A stretch of DNA of 64,000 nucleotides from Georgenia satyanarayanai. GTDB taxonomy: Bacteria > Actinomycetota > Actinomycetes > Actinomycetales > Actinomycetaceae. The position numbers and the translations under genes are program-made. Shown piece by piece: positions 25,379 to 35,035 of this stretch (position 1 is its first letter; each line of letters begins with the position of its first letter). The stretch lies in contig NZ_VUKC01000003.1 of NCBI RefSeq assembly GCF_009193135.1, forward strand, positions 186,001-250,000, read 5' to 3'. Below the pieces are notes generated by a model, which searched no databases, had not been told where the DNA came from, and was given only the letters and a program-made list of their open reading frames with translations.

Positions 25379-26476
25379 TCAGTCGGCGGTGCCGGCGAGG
25401 ACGGGGATGCCGGTGACCTCACCGTGGCGCATCCGGCAGCTGCCCGGAGGGGCGACGTCGGGGAAGGCGGGGAGCTCGCCGCGCACCGTCACCGCCGGCT
25501 CCTCGCCACGCTCACGGGCCGCGCGCTCGAGGACGAGGTCGACGAGGCCGGCGACGAAGACCGGTGCGGTCCCCGCCGTCGCGGCCCGGGCGGCGTCCAT
25601 GCCGAGCTCGCGAGCCGTCTCCATCGCCTCGGTGTCCAGGTCCCAGGCGACCTCCATGTGGTCGGAGATGAAGCCGATGGGGGCGATGACGACGCGCGTG
25701 ACCCCCTGGGCGGCGAGGTCGCTGAGGTGGTCGTTGACGTCCGGCTCCAGCCACGGCGTGCGCGGATCGCCCGAGCGCGAGCAGTAGGACAGGGAGGAGG
25801 TGACCTCCAGCCCCCGCCCGCGCAGGGTGGCGTCGATGACGCTGCGGACCTCCTCGTGCTGCTCGCGGTAGCCCGGGCCGGTGACGGCGGAGGCGTCCTG
25901 CATGGTGTCGGGGATCGAGTGCGTGACGTAGGCGATGTGCACGCCCTCACCGGCGGGGAGCTCCTCGACGGCCGCGAGCACGGCGTCGGTGTTGGCGTCG
26001 ACGAAGCCGGGGTCGTTGAAGAACGGGCGGAGGACGTCGAGCTCGAGGCCCTCGGCATCGGCACCGAGCTCGCTCACGGCTGCGGCGAGGTGCTCGCGGT
26101 ACTGGCGGCTGCCGGAGTAGGAGGCGTAGGCGCTCGTGACAAGGACGAGGATGCGGCGGGCACCGAAGGCGACGGCGTCGCGCAGGGTGTCGACGGTGTA
26201 GGGGTGCCAGTTGCGGTTGCCCCACAGGACCGGGAGGTCGAGCCCGCGCTCGCGCAGCTCGCCCTCGAGCGCGGCCCGGAGGGCGAGGTTCTGCTCGTTG
26301 ATGGGGCTCTTGCCGTTGAAGTGGAAGTAGTGCTCGCCCACCTCCTCGAGCCGCTCGTCCGGGACCCCCTTGCCCCGGACGACGTTGCGCAGGAACGGCA
26401 CGACGTCCTCGGTCGCGTTGGGCCCTCCGAAGGAGCACAGCAGCAGGGCGTCGTAAGGCGCGGCGGAGTGGGACAT
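25379..26476 (-). CDS. hemH: Coproporphyrin III ferrochelatase (HemH/CpfC)
   Basis: Inserts iron into coproporphyrin III in the actinobacterial haem route; 365 residues. Family landmarks are [21 protein letters not shown] at the N-terminus, [24 protein letters not shown] (metal-site His region nearby), and [15 protein letters not shown] with the catalytic His/Glu pair. Four Cys occur, some near the C-terminus as expected for [2Fe-2S] actinobacterial forms. ATG 26476 is chosen with GAGGAG upstream; TACGGT at 26515-26520 may be the -10. First gene of the hemH-hemQ operon. Confidence 0.94.
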   Translation of the reverse strand: MSHSAAPYDALLLCSFGGPNATEDVVPFLRNVVRGKGVPDERLEEVGEHYFHFNGKSPINEQNLALRAALEGELRERGLDLPVLWGNRNWHPYTVDTLRDAVAFGARRILVLVTSAYASYSGSRQYREHLAAAVSELGADAEGLELDVLRPFFNDPGFVDANTDAVLAAVEELPAGEGVHIAYVTHSIPDTMQDASAVTGPGYREQHEEVRSVIDATLRGRGLEVTSSLSYCSRSGDPRTPWLEPDVNDHLSDLAAQGVTRVVIAPIGFISDHMEVAWDLDTEAMETARELGMDAARAATAGTAPVFVAGLVDLVLERAARERGEEPAVTVRGELPAFPDVAPPGSCRMRHGEVTGIPVLAGTAD

Positions 26477-26730
26477 GGTGGCGGGCTCCTCGTGACGGCG
26501 TCGCAAACGGGCTCACCGTAACATCAGATGAAGTGGGCTCCCGGCCCGCCGACGAGCCGCCGCTGAGGCGTTCGCCACCACTCGCGCGCACCTGCCGTGC
26601 CGGGCACGAGGTGCTCCACCTCGAGGGGTGCGAGGTCCAGGCGCTGGGCCTCACGAGCTGGGCCCCACGAGCACGGTAGAGGGGCGCGACCGGGTCGCAG
26701 TGGACCGCCGGCTGAGCGGACAGGCCTTCC

Positions 26731-26736
26731 TATACT
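26731..26736 (+). promoter_or_regulatory. -10 box of GntR gene
   Basis: TATACT ends exactly 6 nt before ATG 26743, the best leaderless -10 in the window. The rest of the 266-bp region 26477-26742 holds the hemH promoter; I see no other gene in it. Confidence 0.7.
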
Positions 26737-26742
26737 CGCAGG

Positions 26743-27516
26743 ATGGTCACCAGCAGCGGCACCGAGCGCGCCCGCACCACGCTGGCCTACCTGCGCCGGC
26801 AGATCACCACCGGCGCGTGGGAGGTCGGAACGCGTATCCCGATCGAGCCCGAGCTTGCCGAGACGCTCGGGGTGGGTCGGTCGACGATCCGCGAGGCCGT
26901 CCGCTCCCTCGCGAGCATCGGGATGCTCGAGACGCTGCCGGGCCGCGGCACCTTCGTGCGTTCCAGCGCCCCGACGAGCGCCGTGCTCTCGGAGTTCCTC
27001 ACCGCCTACACCCTCGAGGAGCTCCTCAGCTACCGCCGGGCGCTGGAGGTGGAGGCCGCGCAGCAGGCCGCGCGGCACCGCACGGCGGAGGACGTGGCAG
27101 CGCTCGAGGCGGCGGTGGCGCAGTCGCTGCAGCGCGGGCACTGCCCCGCGGTGGGGCCGCAGGACACGAGCGTGGAGCTGGCCTCGCGCTTCCACTACCT
27201 CCTCTTCGACGCCGCGAAGAACCGCCTGCTCGCGTCGCTGTACGCCGGGATCACCGAGAAGCTCGCGGCGCCCGGGCACGTCGAGCGCCTCACCCACGCG
27301 GGAGACGCCCCCTCGATGCAGGTGGAGCACGAGCGCATCGTCGACGCCGTCCGGCGCGGAGACTTCATCGACGCCGTGCACGCCATGGCCGACCACATGG
27401 ACAACGACCTCGTCATCATCACGCCCGACGACGAGATCATCCCGCCGCTCCAGCGCTCGGCGCTGGACGTCGAGCGGATCGCGGCAGCCCGCGCCCAGGA
27501 GCGCGAGCGCGCCTAG
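26743..27516 (+). CDS. FadR-subfamily GntR transcriptional regulator
   Basis: DNA-binding regulator of 257 residues. The N-terminal winged helix-turn-helix is IPIEPELAETLGVGRSTIREAVRSLASIGMLETLPGRGTFV (about 28-68, described in parts: ELAETLGVGRSTIREAV is the recognition helix pair). A helical FCD effector domain follows (YRRALEVEAAQQAA, HYLLFDAAKN, EHERIVDAV, AMADHM) with candidate metal-binding His/Asp. Effector probably an organic acid, as in the family; target genes unknown. Its nearest neighbours (hemH upstream, HNH protein downstream) are on the other strand. Confidence 0.9.
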   Translation: MVTSSGTERARTTLAYLRRQITTGAWEVGTRIPIEPELAETLGVGRSTIREAVRSLASIGMLETLPGRGTFVRSSAPTSAVLSEFLTAYTLEELLSYRRALEVEAAQQAARHRTAEDVAALEAAVAQSLQRGHCPAVGPQDTSVELASRFHYLLFDAAKNRLLASLYAGITEKLAAPGHVERLTHAGDAPSMQVEHERIVDAVRRGDFIDAVHAMADHMDNDLVIITPDDEIIPPLQRSALDVERIAAARAQERERA

Positions 27517-27532
27517 CGGTCCTCGGGCTGGT

Positions 27533-28951
27533 TCAGGCGACGCGGTGGAGGTCGAGCAGGTAGCGCTCTGCCGGACTGCTGTCCCGCTCGCCCTCGTCCG
27601 GTGAGTGGTGCCCGGGAAGAGCGGGCGCCCGCGAGCGGTACCGGTGGCCGGTGGGGCTCGTCGTCTCGACGACGTGGCCGTCCTCGCCTCCAGAAGGCCC
27701 GGCGCGCGTGCGCCAGCCCGGCGCCTGCTTGGCGTAGTTGCACGCCTCGCAGTAGCCCTCCAGTCCGTCCGCCTCGGTCCTCCCACCCTCGCTCCAGGGG
27801 ACGATGTGGTCCGCGTGCCTGACCGGCGCGTCGCACCACGGGGTGCGGCACGTCTGGTCCCGCGTGGCGATGAACCGCGCCAGACCGGGTGGCACGGTCC
27901 GCCGGCGTGAGTCCATCCGGGCCAGCTGGCCGGTGCTCGGTGAGGTGAAGAGCCGGCGCAGCCACACCTGGGTTGCCCGGCCCACGCCCTCCAGGCCCGG
28001 TGCGCCGAGCCTGCGGGCCACCAGGCGGCTCGCCCAGCCCGCGGGAACAGTCCCGTAGCCGGGGATGGTAGCGGGCTCGTCGTCCCCGGCGAGGAGCGTG
28101 CGGTCGGTCATGACGAGCTGGACCTCGACGGGGACGGCGTCCGCCGACTCCTGCCCGGTGACCCGCTCGACGAGGGTGTCGGCCATGACCTGTCCCCGGC
28201 TCCGCTGATCCCCCTGCGCCCGGGCGGAGTCCGCAGCCTTGGTGAGCGCGGCGAGCACCGCCACGCCCTGTGCGACGGGCAGAAGCCCGGTCAGGTAGCT
28301 CATCGTGTCCGGAGCGGGCCGCAGGCTCACGCAGCGCTCGCTCTCGGCCTTGCGCGCCCGGCGCACCACAGAGGCGGCGTCGAGCCGGTAGGCGACCTTC
28401 TTGGCCCGCGCGAGCAGCTGCCCGTCCCCGAGACCGTCCAGCTGTCCCGGGTCCGCGGCCAGCTCGGCGTCGAAGGCCGTGCGGTCCTCGACCGACAGGC
28501 AGGCCGACTCGCGCACGATCAGGGTGGCCCGCCACTCGCTGAGCAGCCCCGCCTGCAGCGCCCGGTAGGTGTGCGGCATCTCGACGACGAGCGCCTTGGC
28601 CAGGCCGAGGAGCCGTCCACCGCGGTGCGGGGACTCGCGCCGGGCCAGCGCGACCTGCGCCCCCACGCCCGCCCCCCGACGGGCCAGCGGGACGCCGGCT
28701 CGCGCCTGCTCCGCGCGCTGGGAGGCGTCGAGGTCCACCGAGATGCGTGCCTGCGCCGCGCACGCGGCGGACTTCAGCTCCTCCAGGGCCCTCAGCAGGT
28801 CGACCCGCTCAGCGTCTGTCACCGCCCGGTCGACCTCGCCGAGCACCGCCCGCCACGACGCGAGCGCGGCCACGGTGAGGGGACCCGCCGGCCCGCTGCC
28901 GACGGCGGAGGGAACCCGCTCCCCGTTCGGTGCTGCGCCGTCGTCGTCCAT
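27533..28951 (-). CDS. DUF222 domain HNH endonuclease-like protein
   Basis: Protein of 472 residues with an N-terminal helical DUF222 (13E12-repeat type) domain and a C-terminal HNH nuclease motif: CRTPWCDAPVRHADHIVPW, then GLEGYCEACNYAK. The four cysteines and central His match a zinc-braced HNH fold. These proteins are multicopy in many actinobacteria; role unknown, possibly DNA mobility or defence. ATG 28951 follows TAACGT (28959-28964) by 7 nt. The promoter also carries CAGAC/GTCTG arms around 28965-28977. No terminal repeats or transposase flank it, so a current mobile unit is not supported. Confidence 0.88.
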   Translation of the reverse strand: MDDDGAAPNGERVPSAVGSGPAGPLTVAALASWRAVLGEVDRAVTDAERVDLLRALEELKSAACAAQARISVDLDASQRAEQARAGVPLARRGAGVGAQVALARRESPHRGGRLLGLAKALVVEMPHTYRALQAGLLSEWRATLIVRESACLSVEDRTAFDAELAADPGQLDGLGDGQLLARAKKVAYRLDAASVVRRARKAESERCVSLRPAPDTMSYLTGLLPVAQGVAVLAALTKAADSARAQGDQRSRGQVMADTLVERVTGQESADAVPVEVQLVMTDRTLLAGDDEPATIPGYGTVPAGWASRLVARRLGAPGLEGVGRATQVWLRRLFTSPSTGQLARMDSRRRTVPPGLARFIATRDQTCRTPWCDAPVRHADHIVPWSEGGRTEADGLEGYCEACNYAKQAPGWRTRAGPSGGEDGHVVETTSPTGHRYRSRAPALPGHHSPDEGERDSSPAERYLLDLHRVA

Positions 28952-29008
28952 GTGACCGACGTTACAGACAGGGTCTGACATCCCGCCGCGCCGGGGCACA
29001 GCCGCTGG

Positions 29009-29752
29009 TCACCTCGCGTCCGGCGACACCCGCACCGCGTGCGTCGGGGGCGGCGGCGCGACGATGTACCCGCTGTCCCCGTCACCGAAGACGTGCAGCG
29101 ACTGCGGCTCGTGGTGCCACAGCCAGGCCAGGTGCGCGCACATGACGGCATCGACCTCGTCCTCCACCCGGTCGAGGTGCATCGGCCGGGTGGCCTCCTC
29201 GACGGCCCGCCGGACCTCGCGCCACCGCGCGTTCGCCGGCAGGCCGAGGACCGCGACCCCCTCCATGAGCCGCAGCAGCTCGAGCAGCGCCTCCTGCCGC
29301 GTGAGCACCCGCCCGCTCTTGTACTTGAGGATCCGGCCGAGCCCGAACAGCCCCACCATCGCCGCGTGCGGGTACACCTCCACCGCCGCGGGCAGCGCCG
29401 TGCTCCCGCGGCGTGCCGGGTCCGTCACCCACCCGTGCCGCTCCGCGAGCGTCCACGCGCGCGGCGGGTCGAAGTAGGAGATCGAGCGGTTGCTCGCGTG
29501 GCAGCTCGCGTCGTACCGGCCGTACGCCTTCCCCACCAGGCGCTCGCACTCGCGCATGCCCGTGGGGTTCCGGACGACGAGCGGCGCGTCGATCGCGACG
29601 GTCACGACGGGCGCGGACAGCCCGTCGAGCCACCCGTCGATCTCCGCGTCCGAGACCGCACTCGCCGACGCGACGAGCGCGCCGGCGTCGTCCACCGCCG
29701 CGAGCCCGGTCCGGCGACGGGTGTTCCAGGCGAGGTCGATGCCGATGTGCAC
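29009..29752 (-). CDS. DUF429 family protein (predicted RNase H-like nuclease)
   Basis: Protein of 247 residues with the DUF429 layout: [17 protein letters not shown] at the N-terminus, [20 protein letters not shown] (an acidic RNase H-like site) and [17 protein letters not shown] near the C-terminus. Bioinformatic work places this family in the RNase H fold; activity is unproven. I start at GTG 29752 because TACGGT (29760-29765) lies 7 nt upstream. It is divergent from selO, whose -10 box lies only 26 bp away. Confidence 0.82.
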   Translation of the reverse strand: MHIGIDLAWNTRRRTGLAAVDDAGALVASASAVSDAEIDGWLDGLSAPVVTVAIDAPLVVRNPTGMRECERLVGKAYGRYDASCHASNRSISYFDPPRAWTLAERHGWVTDPARRGSTALPAAVEVYPHAAMVGLFGLGRILKYKSGRVLTRQEALLELLRLMEGVAVLGLPANARWREVRRAVEEATRPMHLDRVEDEVDAVMCAHLAWLWHHEPQSLHVFGDGDSGYIVAPPPPTHAVRVSPDAR

Positions 29753-29790
29753 GTGACGCACCGTACCGAGCAACCCGGCCACCACGGACG

Positions 29791-29796
29791 TATCGT
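29791..29796 (+). promoter_or_regulatory. -10 box for leaderless selO
   Basis: TATCGT stands 6 nt before the selO ATG at 29803, with no Shine-Dalgarno in between. Confidence 0.6.
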
Positions 29797-29802
29797 CGAG
29801 CG

Positions 29803-31257
29803 ATGAGCACCACCGCTCCCCCCGGCCACCTCCTCGGCGACCGCTACGCCCGTGAGCTGCCCGAGCTTGCCGTCCCGTGGCAGGCGGTAGGCGTGCCGAC
29901 GCCCGCGCTGCTCCTCCTCAACGAGCCGCTCGCCGCAGAGCTCGGCCTCGACCCCGACCACCTGCGCACCCCCGACGGCACGGGCCTGCTCGTCGGCACC
30001 ACCGTGCCGGACGGCGCCACGCCCGTGGCCATGGCCTACGCGGGCCACCAGTTCGGCTCCTACTCCCCGCAGCTCGGCGACGGGCGCGCACTCCTCCTCG
30101 GCGAGCTCACCGACACGAGCGGCACCCCCCGCGACCTCCACCTCAAGGGCTCCGGCCGCACGCCCTTCGCCCGTGGCGGGGACGGACTGGCCGCCGTCGG
30201 ACCGATGCTGCGGGAGTACGTCGTCAGCGAGGCGATGCACGCGCTGGGCGTGCCGACCACCCGCTCCCTCGCCGTCGTCGCCACCGGTGCCACGGTGCGG
30301 CGCGAGACGCTGCTGCCCGGTGCGGTGCTGGCCCGCGTCGCGGCGAGCCACCTGCGCGTGGGGACCTTCCAGTACGCCCGCTCCACCGATGACCTCGAGC
30401 TGCTGCGCCGCCTCGCCGACCACGCGATCGACCGCCACCACCCGCACGCCGCCGCGGCCGACAACCCCTACCTCGCGCTCCTCGAGGCCGTCCTCGACGC
30501 CCAGGCCACCCTCGTCGCCCGGTGGATGCACCTCGGCTTCGTCCACGGCGTCATGAACACCGACAACATGACGATCTCAGGCGAGACCATCGACTACGGG
30601 CCGTGCGCCTTCATGGAGGCCGTCGACCCGGAGACCGTGTTCAGCTCCATCGACGCCCGCGGCCGCTACGCCTACGGCAACCAGCCGGTCATCGCGCAGT
30701 GGAACCTCGCCCGCCTCGCCGAGGCGCTCCTGCCCCTCGTCCACAGCGACGCGGACGAGGCGGTGCGCCTCCTCACCGACCTCGTCAACACCTTCCCCGC
30801 CCGGTACGGCGCCGCGTGGACGGCGGGCATGCGGGCGAAGCTCGGGCTCGCGGAGGACGACGACGGCGTCGACCGGCTCGTCACCGACCTCACCGCGCTC
30901 CTCGTCGCGGCACGACCGGACCACACGACGTTCTTCCGTGCCCTCACCTCCGCGGCGCGCGGGGACACCGCCCCCGTGCGCGCGCTGCCCGGGTTCGACG
31001 GGCGGCTCGGCCGGTGGCTCGAGCAGTGGCGCGCCCTGGACCCCGACCCCGCGCTCATGGAGCGCCACAACCCGGTCTACATCCCCCGCAACCACCTGCT
31101 CGAGGAAGCGCTGGACGCCGCCACCGCCGGGGATCTCGGGCCGGTCCGCGCGCTGCTCGACGTCGTCACCCGCCCCTACGAGGAGCGCCCCGGCCTCGAG
31201 CGCTACACCCGGCCGGCCGCGCCCGAGACGCCGTTCGTCACCTACTGCGGCACCTGA
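29803..31257 (+). CDS. selO: Protein adenylyltransferase SelO (YdiU/UPF0061)
   Basis: Pseudokinase-fold enzyme that transfers AMP from ATP to Ser/Thr/Tyr of target proteins (AMPylation), linked to redox stress in the family. The 484 residues show [23 protein letters not shown] (ATP-binding glycine-rich region), [18 protein letters not shown], the catalytic [13 protein letters not shown] and [12 protein letters not shown]. The C-terminal cysteine (TPFVTYCGT) corresponds to the conserved redox Cys/Sec end of SelO. Leaderless start at ATG 29803. The TSUP gene follows after 16 nt. Confidence 0.94.
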   Translation: MSTTAPPGHLLGDRYARELPELAVPWQAVGVPTPALLLLNEPLAAELGLDPDHLRTPDGTGLLVGTTVPDGATPVAMAYAGHQFGSYSPQLGDGRALLLGELTDTSGTPRDLHLKGSGRTPFARGGDGLAAVGPMLREYVVSEAMHALGVPTTRSLAVVATGATVRRETLLPGAVLARVAASHLRVGTFQYARSTDDLELLRRLADHAIDRHHPHAAAADNPYLALLEAVLDAQATLVARWMHLGFVHGVMNTDNMTISGETIDYGPCAFMEAVDPETVFSSIDARGRYAYGNQPVIAQWNLARLAEALLPLVHSDADEAVRLLTDLVNTFPARYGAAWTAGMRAKLGLAEDDDGVDRLVTDLTALLVAARPDHTTFFRALTSAARGDTAPVRALPGFDGRLGRWLEQWRALDPDPALMERHNPVYIPRNHLLEEALDAATAGDLGPVRALLDVVTRPYEERPGLERYTRPAAPETPFVTYCGT

Positions 31258-31273
31258 CACCCGGGCACGAGAC

Positions 31274-32023
31274 GTGGAGGCCGGGGTCCTTGCTGCCGTG
31301 CTGGGCGCCGTCGTGCTCGGCGCGGTGCTCCAGCGCACGAGCGGGATGGGCACCGGGCTGGTCGTCTCCCCCACCTTCGTGCTGCTCATCGGCCCGGTGG
31401 CCGGGGTCGTGCTCACCAACATCACCACCGTCGTCTCGGCGGTCGCGCTGACGGTGGTCATGCGCCACGACATCGACTGGGCACGGTTCCTGCGCATCGC
31501 CCCGACGATCGTCATCGGCTCGGTCCCGGCGGCGCTGCTCGTGGGCGCCGTGGACGCCGGCTGGCTGGAGGTGGTCATCGGCGCCGCGCTGCTGCTCGCC
31601 CTCGCGCCCGTGGCGCTGGCCTGGGAGCTGCCCGACCTGGGGCGCGCCGCGGCACCCGTCGCCGGGTTCACCGGAGGCTTCCTCAACACCGCGGTGGGTG
31701 TCGGCGGGCCGGCCGTGCTGCTCTACGCCCAGGCGACGAGCTGGGCGCAGCGCGCCTTCGCCGCCACGCTCCAGCCCATCTTCCTCACCATGGGCCTGGT
31801 GTCGCTGCTGACGAAGACGGTCACCGGCGCCGCCGCGGGCGGTCTGCCCGGGTGGCCGCTGGTCGTCGCCGCCGTCGCCGCGGTGCCCGCGGGCGTGCTC
31901 GTCGGTGGCCAGGTCGCCCGTCGTGTGCGGGCGGCGACGGCGCGTCGGGTCGTGATCGCCGTCGTCGTGCTCGGCGCGACGGCCACGCTCGTCCGCGGCG
32001 TCCTCTCCGTCGTCGGCGCCTGA
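31274..32023 (+). CDS. TSUP (TauE/SafE) family membrane permease
   Basis: Integral membrane protein of 249 residues with about eight hydrophobic segments and the two TSUP half-repeats: GMGTGLVVSPTFVLLIGPVAG near the N-terminus and FTGGFLNTAVGVGGPAVLLYA in the middle. The family moves sulfur-containing anions such as sulfite or sulfonates, or other anions; the substrate here is unknown. GTG 31274 is the best start, 16 nt after selO, with a poor Shine-Dalgarno, so it is probably co-transcribed with selO. Confidence 0.85.
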   Translation: MEAGVLAAVLGAVVLGAVLQRTSGMGTGLVVSPTFVLLIGPVAGVVLTNITTVVSAVALTVVMRHDIDWARFLRIAPTIVIGSVPAALLVGAVDAGWLEVVIGAALLLALAPVALAWELPDLGRAAAPVAGFTGGFLNTAVGVGGPAVLLYAQATSWAQRAFAATLQPIFLTMGLVSLLTKTVTGAAAGGLPGWPLVVAAVAAVPAGVLVGGQVARRVRAATARRVVIAVVVLGATATLVRGVLSVVGA

Positions 32024-32113
32024 CGCAACTCGCCCGGCCGCAATCACCACAGCCGCCTGTGACCCGTGGCACAGTGGCGGCCACTGCGCCGCATCGACGT
32101 CCGGGGAGCCCGC

Positions 32114-33559
32114 ATGGACCAGCTGATCGAGGACACCACCACCTTCTTCGAGGCCGTGTCGGGGGTCGTGTGGGGCCCCTTCGTCCTCATCCCGCTGCTC
32201 TTCGGTGTCGGCCTCCTCCTCACGATCCGGCTGCGCGGCCTGCAGTTCCGCAAGCTCGGCGCCGCCCTCAGGCTCGGGATCGTCAAGCGGAGGGACGAGG
32301 GCGCCGACGACGGCGACGTCTCGCAGTTCCAGGCGCTCACCACCGCCCTGTCGGCGACAGTGGGCACCGGGAACATCGTCGGTGTCGCCACCGCGATCAG
32401 CATCGGCGGGCCCGGTGCGCTGTTCTGGATGTGGGTGACCGGCCTCGTCGGGATGGCCTCGAAGTACACCGAGGCCTTCCTCGGTGTGTACTACCGCCGC
32501 ACCGACTCCGCCGGTGAGAAGTCCGGAGGTCCCCAGTACTACCTGGAACGCGGCATCAAGGGGCCGCTCGGCAAGGTGCTCGGACTGATGTTCACGGTCA
32601 TGGCGATCATCGCCTCCTTCGGCATCGGCAACCTCGTCCAGGGCAACGCCGTCGCGGGGAACCTCGAGGAGTCCTTCGGGGTCGTCCCGTGGGTGACCGG
32701 CGGAGTGCTGAGCATCGCCGCGCTCATCGTCCTCGTCGGCGGCATCAAGTCGATCGGCCGGGTCACCGCGGGCCTCGTCCCCGTGATGATCGTGTCCTAC
32801 GTCGTCGGCGCGCTGTTCATCCTCATCGTCAACGTCACCGACATCCCCGCCGCCATCGCTCTCGTCTTCACCGACGCGTTCACCGGCACCGCCGCCACCG
32901 GCGGGTTCATCGGGTCGACGATCATCATCGCCGTGCAGATGGGGGCCGCCCGCGGCATGTTCTCCAACGAGTCCGGGATGGGCTCGGCCGCCATCGCCGC
33001 CGCCGCGGCCAAGACCTCCCACCCGGTGCGTCAGGGCCTGGTGTCGATGACCCAGACCTTCATCGACACGCTCGTGGTCGTCACCTTCACCGGCCTCGTC
33101 ATCGTCACGACCGGTGTCTGGCGCACCGAGACCGAGGCCGGCACGATGACCGGTGCCGCGTTCAGCACGGGCCTGCCCGGTCAGTGGGGCCACTACATCG
33201 TGACGATCGCGCTCGCGATGTTCGCCTTCTCCACGGTGCTCGGCTGGTCCTACTACGGCGAGCGGTGCATCGAGCGCCTCGTCGGGCGCCGCGGGGTCAT
33301 GCCCTACCGGGTCGTGTTCTCCCTCGCGGTCTACGTCGGGGCCACCGTGTCCCTCGACGTCGTGTGGAGCTTCGCCGACGTCATGAACGGGCTCATGGCC
33401 GTCCCCAACCTCATCGGTCTCGTCATCCTCTCCGGGCTCGTCGCCCGCGAGACCAAGAAGTACCTCGACAACGACCCCGGGCTCTCGGCCACCATCGACG
33501 AGGTGCGGGCCTTCTCCCCGCGCAGCTTCGCGGATGACGTCGAGCCGGTCGGCCGCTGA
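32114..33559 (+). CDS. Alanine/glycine:cation symporter (AGCS family)
   Basis: Sodium-coupled amino acid carrier of 481 residues in the cytoplasmic membrane. Typical AGCS elements are [52 protein letters not shown] and [17 protein letters not shown], with some ten to eleven hydrophobic spans. It should import D/L-alanine or glycine. ATG 32114 has GGGGAG about 7 nt upstream. A hairpin with the stop codon in its loop (33550-33566) follows the gene. Confidence 0.93.
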   Translation: MDQLIEDTTTFFEAVSGVVWGPFVLIPLLFGVGLLLTIRLRGLQFRKLGAALRLGIVKRRDEGADDGDVSQFQALTTALSATVGTGNIVGVATAISIGGPGALFWMWVTGLVGMASKYTEAFLGVYYRRTDSAGEKSGGPQYYLERGIKGPLGKVLGLMFTVMAIIASFGIGNLVQGNAVAGNLEESFGVVPWVTGGVLSIAALIVLVGGIKSIGRVTAGLVPVMIVSYVVGALFILIVNVTDIPAAIALVFTDAFTGTAATGGFIGSTIIIAVQMGAARGMFSNESGMGSAAIAAAAAKTSHPVRQGLVSMTQTFIDTLVVVTFTGLVIVTTGVWRTETEAGTMTGAAFSTGLPGQWGHYIVTIALAMFAFSTVLGWSYYGERCIERLVGRRGVMPYRVVFSLAVYVGATVSLDVVWSFADVMNGLMAVPNLIGLVILSGLVARETKKYLDNDPGLSATIDEVRAFSPRSFADDVEPVGR

Positions 33560-33566
33560 GCGGCCG
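33550..33566 (+). terminator. Short hairpin at the AGCS stop codon
   Basis: CGGCCGC (33550-33556) and GCGGCCG (33560-33566) form a 7-bp stem whose loop is exactly the TGA stop. No U-tract follows, so termination here is only a suggestion. Confidence 0.4.
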
Positions 33567-33600
33567 TGGGACGAGATGGACACCGCCGCGGCGGCCTGTC

Positions 33601-33606
33601 TAGGCT
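33601..33606 (+). promoter_or_regulatory. -10 box of the ykoFEDC operon
   Basis: TAGGCT lies about 7 nt before the first paired base of the TPP riboswitch, so transcription should begin near 33613. Confidence 0.6.
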
Positions 33607-33612
33607 CGGGCC

Positions 33613-33704
33613 ACACCCCCGGGGAGCGCCAGCAGGCGCTGAGAGTGCGGAAGGTCCGCAGACCCGTCAACCTGATCCGGTTCGTACCGGCGTAGGGAGC
33701 AGGG
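33613..33704 (+). ncRNA. TPP riboswitch (THI element)
   Basis: The conserved thi-box elements are all present and in order: GGGGAGC (33621), CTGAGA (33639-33644), GACCC followed by AACCTGATCCGG (33661-33680) and CGTAGGGAGC (33691-33700). It binds thiamine pyrophosphate and normally represses downstream genes when TPP is plentiful. The genes that follow, ykoFEDC, are a classical target of this riboswitch. Confidence 0.95.
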
Positions 33705-33706
33705 CA

Positions 33707-33762
33707 CCCACCGACATGTCGTCGGTGGGGCTTCGAGGTACCCCTGGGGCCTGAGAGGGCCC
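33707..33762 (+). promoter_or_regulatory. Expression platform of the TPP riboswitch
   Basis: Two hairpins follow the aptamer. The first is CCCACCGAC (33707-33715) with GTCGGTGGG (33721-33729), a 9-bp stem without a U-tract. The second is GGGCC (33747-33751) with GGCCC (33758-33762), holding GAGAG of the ykoF Shine-Dalgarno in its loop. This suggests control of translation rather than termination (inference). Confidence 0.6.
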
Positions 33763-33764
33763 AG

Positions 33765-34427
33765 ATGAGCACCACCCAGAGCACGATCCAGCCGACCGCC
33801 GCGCCCGAGAAGCTCGGCATCGGCGCCCGCTTCAGCATCCACCCCCACTGCGACGACTTCGTCGCCGTCATCCTCGGCGCGCTCCAGGACGTCGACCAGG
33901 CCGGCCTCACCGAGGGCCTGGTCCTGGAGACCGACGACGTCAGCACGTACGTCGGCGCCACCGGGGCGCCGGCCGAGGAGCGCCTGGCGCGCTACCTCAC
34001 CGCCGTCATTGCGGCGGCCGCACGCCGCAGCGACGGCGGGCACGTCGTCGCCCACGTCCTCCTCTCGCGCGGCTGCCCGGGCGAGCGGACCTGCGACCTC
34101 ACCGTCACGAGCCTGCCCACCCCGGAGCCCGTGACCGTCGAGGCCACCGATGTGGCCGCCACCGCACACTGGTCGCTGTACCCGCTGCTCGACGGCGGCT
34201 CCGACGCCGGCGACCACATGGCTCACATCGAGGCCGCCATCGCCGCCGCTCAGCGGCGCGGGACAGCATCCGCCGCCGCGCACTACGCCACACGGCTCAG
34301 CGGGGACGTCGCCGACGTGCTCGCCACCGCCGTCGACGCCTGGGCACAGGTCGGTGCGCACGTCCCCCACGTCGTCTCGCACCTCACCGTGTCGATCGCC
34401 TCCCCGAGCTCCGGGCCGGCCCAGTGA
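33765..34427 (+). CDS. ykoF: YkoF family thiamine/HMP-binding protein
   Basis: Soluble protein of 220 residues of the YkoF family, which binds thiamine or hydroxymethylpyrimidine and accompanies the YkoEDC transporter. Two similar alpha/beta halves are visible: GIGARFSIHPHCDDFVAVIL (about 18-37) and ATAHWSLYPLLDGGSDAGDHM (about 132-152). First gene of the operon after the TPP riboswitch; the start ATG has GAGAGGG upstream. Its end overlaps the GTG of ykoE (GTGA). Confidence 0.92.
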   Translation: MSTTQSTIQPTAAPEKLGIGARFSIHPHCDDFVAVILGALQDVDQAGLTEGLVLETDDVSTYVGATGAPAEERLARYLTAVIAAAARRSDGGHVVAHVLLSRGCPGERTCDLTVTSLPTPEPVTVEATDVAATAHWSLYPLLDGGSDAGDHMAHIEAAIAAAQRRGTASAAAHYATRLSGDVADVLATAVDAWAQVGAHVPHVVSHLTVSIASPSSGPAQ

Positions 34428-35035
34428 GCGGCACGCTGCCGAGCCGCCGGGCACGTGCTCCCTTCTGGGAGCTCAAGGACCTCATGCTCATGGTCGTGCT
34501 CGGCGTCGTCTTCGGCTTCGTGTACTGGGTGCTCGTCCAGGCATGGAACGGGCTGGCCATCCTCATGGGACCCGCCGGCGACCTCGCCCAGCACGTGCTC
34601 TTCGGCGGCTGGTTGATCGTCGCGCCGATCGTCATCGCCATCGTGCGGCGGCCCTTCGCCGGGATCGCGGCAGAGGTCATCGCCTCGGTGGTCGAGGTCG
34701 TCTTCCTCGGCTCTCCGGTAGGCCCGACCCTCGTCATCGCCGCAGCCATCCAGGGACTGGGGAGCGAGCTCGCCTTCGCGGCGACCCGGTACCGCCGGTT
34801 CGGGTGGACCGTCTTCGCGGTCTCCGGCCTGCTCGGCGCCGGGCTCGTGTTCTTCTACTCGGCGTTCCGCTCCGGCTGGTATGGGCAGGACATCTTCGCC
34901 CTGCGTCTCGTGCTCCAGCTGGTCTCCGGTCTCGTGCTCGGTGGGCTGCTCGCCAAGGTCGTCGTCGACGCCCTCGCGCGGACCGGCGTCGTCGACAACT
35001 TCGCCATCGGGCGGGAGGCCACCGCCCGTGCCTGA
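34424..35035 (+). CDS. ykoE: ECF transporter substrate-binding (S) component YkoE
   Basis: Membrane S-component of 203 residues for hydroxymethylpyrimidine or thiamine uptake. It begins with basic residues then FWELKDLMLMVVLGVVFGFVYW, followed by about five more spans; AAIQGLGSELAFAATRYRRFG is the typical YkoE segment. GTG 34424 overlaps the ykoF stop by 4 nt (GTGA), and its own end overlaps ykoD by 8 nt, so translation of the operon is coupled. Confidence 0.92.
   Translation: MSGTLPSRRARAPFWELKDLMLMVVLGVVFGFVYWVLVQAWNGLAILMGPAGDLAQHVLFGGWLIVAPIVIAIVRRPFAGIAAEVIASVVEVVFLGSPVGPTLVIAAAIQGLGSELAFAATRYRRFGWTVFAVSGLLGAGLVFFYSAFRSGWYGQDIFALRLVLQLVSGLVLGGLLAKVVVDALARTGVVDNFAIGREATARA

Noticed and set aside
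27533-28951. HNH/DUF222 gene considered as a mobile element
   Set aside because: No transposase, terminal repeats or target duplications seen; composition equals its neighbours.
33741-33762. Second partial thi-box (CTGAGAGGG) as a tandem riboswitch
   Set aside because: Only one short word matches; the other aptamer elements are absent.
31238-33961. Long minus-strand open frame of 907 codons opposite the TSUP and AGCS transporters
   Set aside because: Asp/His/Gly-rich antisense composition with no start signal; the plus strand has two clear transporters and the TPP riboswitch.
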